In this document: positions 63,664-64,000 of the stretch, in pieces | Layout: each line of letters opens with the position of its first letter | Position numbering within the stretch: position 1 is the first letter of the stretch | NCBI GenBank assembly: GCA_024346935.1 | Contig: AP024879.1 | Span: 868,001-932,000 of the forward strand | Origin: Vibrio inusitatus | GTDB taxonomy: Bacteria; Pseudomonadota; Gammaproteobacteria; Enterobacterales; Vibrionaceae | Direction of reading: 5' to 3' | DNA length: 64,000 bases | Translations under genes and position numbers: made by a program | The notes under the pieces: generated by a model | What the model saw: only the letters and a program-made list of their open reading frames with translations | Database searches by the model: none | What the model was told of the DNA's origin: nothing

Positions 63664-64000
63664 CGTCATATTGGAAGACGCGCAGTATAGAAACTCGGCG
63701 TCTATGAAAGCCTGCCATTGCTCTCTCTAAGATCCTGAATCAAGTTCAGGATGACACGTTTCTGGTCACCTAACTACAAACTCGCAACTCACCGTCATAC
63801 TGGAAAATACATAGTGTTTATCCAGTACCTTGGAGTCTACGAAAGCCCGCCATAGGCACTCTCTAAGGTCCTGAATCGGGTTCAGGATAACGAGGGGCGG
63901 GCCGTCTACCAGCAATCTAATCCCCTCCGTCATACTGGAAAATACGCAGTATTTATCCAGTAACTTGGAGCCTACGAAAACCCGTCATAGGCACGCTCTA
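63664..64000. repeat. Tandem repeat of about 130 bp running past the window end
   Basis: Copies begin with CGTCATA at 63664, 63793 and 63928 (spacing 129 and 135), the last cut by the window. Each has a TACTGGA/TCCAGTA type hairpin and, in the first two, TCCTGAA/TTCAGGA. Shared blocks include CTACGAAAGCCCGCCATAGG. No open frame is seen after rsgA. It resembles short palindromic intergenic repeats of vibrios. Confidence 0.85.

Overview
The window looks like part of the second chromosome of a Vibrio (or very close relative). Many genes have their closest recognisable counterparts on Vibrio chromosome II: a FruR-fruBKA locus, divergent malEFG/malK, pstSCAB, an Lpp-type lipoprotein beside an L,D-transpeptidase, a CPD photolyase beside a DUF523/DUF1722 protein, a ShyA-type M23 endopeptidase, an NhaD antiporter and a DUF368 (undecaprenyl-phosphate translocase) operon. 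The taxon call is inference from gene content and protein character; no rRNA or tRNA gene was seen.

Layout. 0-3.4 kb: end of a LysR regulator, a FadL-type outer-membrane channel and a second LysR regulator. 3.4-8.5 kb: cra/fruR divergent from fruBKA, with three Cra-type operators between them. 8.5-15.8 kb: an exported unknown protein, an M3 oligopeptidase, an unannotated CsrB-type small RNA with 15 GGA motifs and its own promoter and VarA/GacA-type upstream site, nfsA, a DUF1415 gene, two small proteins (one a 48-residue zinc ribbon too short for usual ORF callers) and dbpA. 15.9-21.0 kb: a five-gene envelope-export operon (LolA-like protein, two FtsX-like permeases, an ATPase, a beta-barrel). 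21-27 kb: a porin behind a CRP site, a two-module glutaredoxin, an M23 endopeptidase and several small unknown proteins. 27-32.7 kb: malG, malF, malE and divergent malK with CRP and MalT-type sites. 32.8-38.2 kb: an AT-rich chaperone-usher pilus cluster led by a CsgD/VpsT-like regulator carrying a WYSR motif at the place where VpsT binds c-di-GMP. 38.5-42.5 kb: pstSCAB behind a Pho box. 43-50.8 kb: a DEAD-box helicase, Lpp and its likely L,D-transpeptidase, photolyase, a DUF523/DUF1722 protein, a transposase-like double zinc-ribbon protein and a drug/metabolite transporter. 50.9-58.1 kb: yiaWV-like pair, a 10-copy heptamer repeat, an MFS protein, kefB/kefG and nhaD. 58.2-64 kb: an M20 peptidase, a long 202-bp tandem repeat, and an operon of DUF368 protein, unknown protein, SCO1, PCu(A)C chaperone and an RsgA-type GTPase, then another tandem repeat running off the window.

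How the parts fit. Much of the window concerns the envelope and the uptake of carbon and phosphate. Fructose and maltose loci carry visible Cra-, CRP- and MalT-type sites, and pstSCAB carries a Pho box. Cell-wall and outer-membrane maintenance is represented by the M23 endopeptidase, Lpp plus L,D-transpeptidase, the DUF368 carrier-lipid translocase and the Lol-like operon. Ion and pH balance is represented by KefGB and NhaD. The most promising under-described items are the Lol-like operon with its own beta-barrel, the pilus cluster with a putative c-di-GMP-reading regulator, the hidden CsrB RNA, the zinc-ribbon microprotein and the repeat arrays whose hairpins keep pairing through paired base changes.
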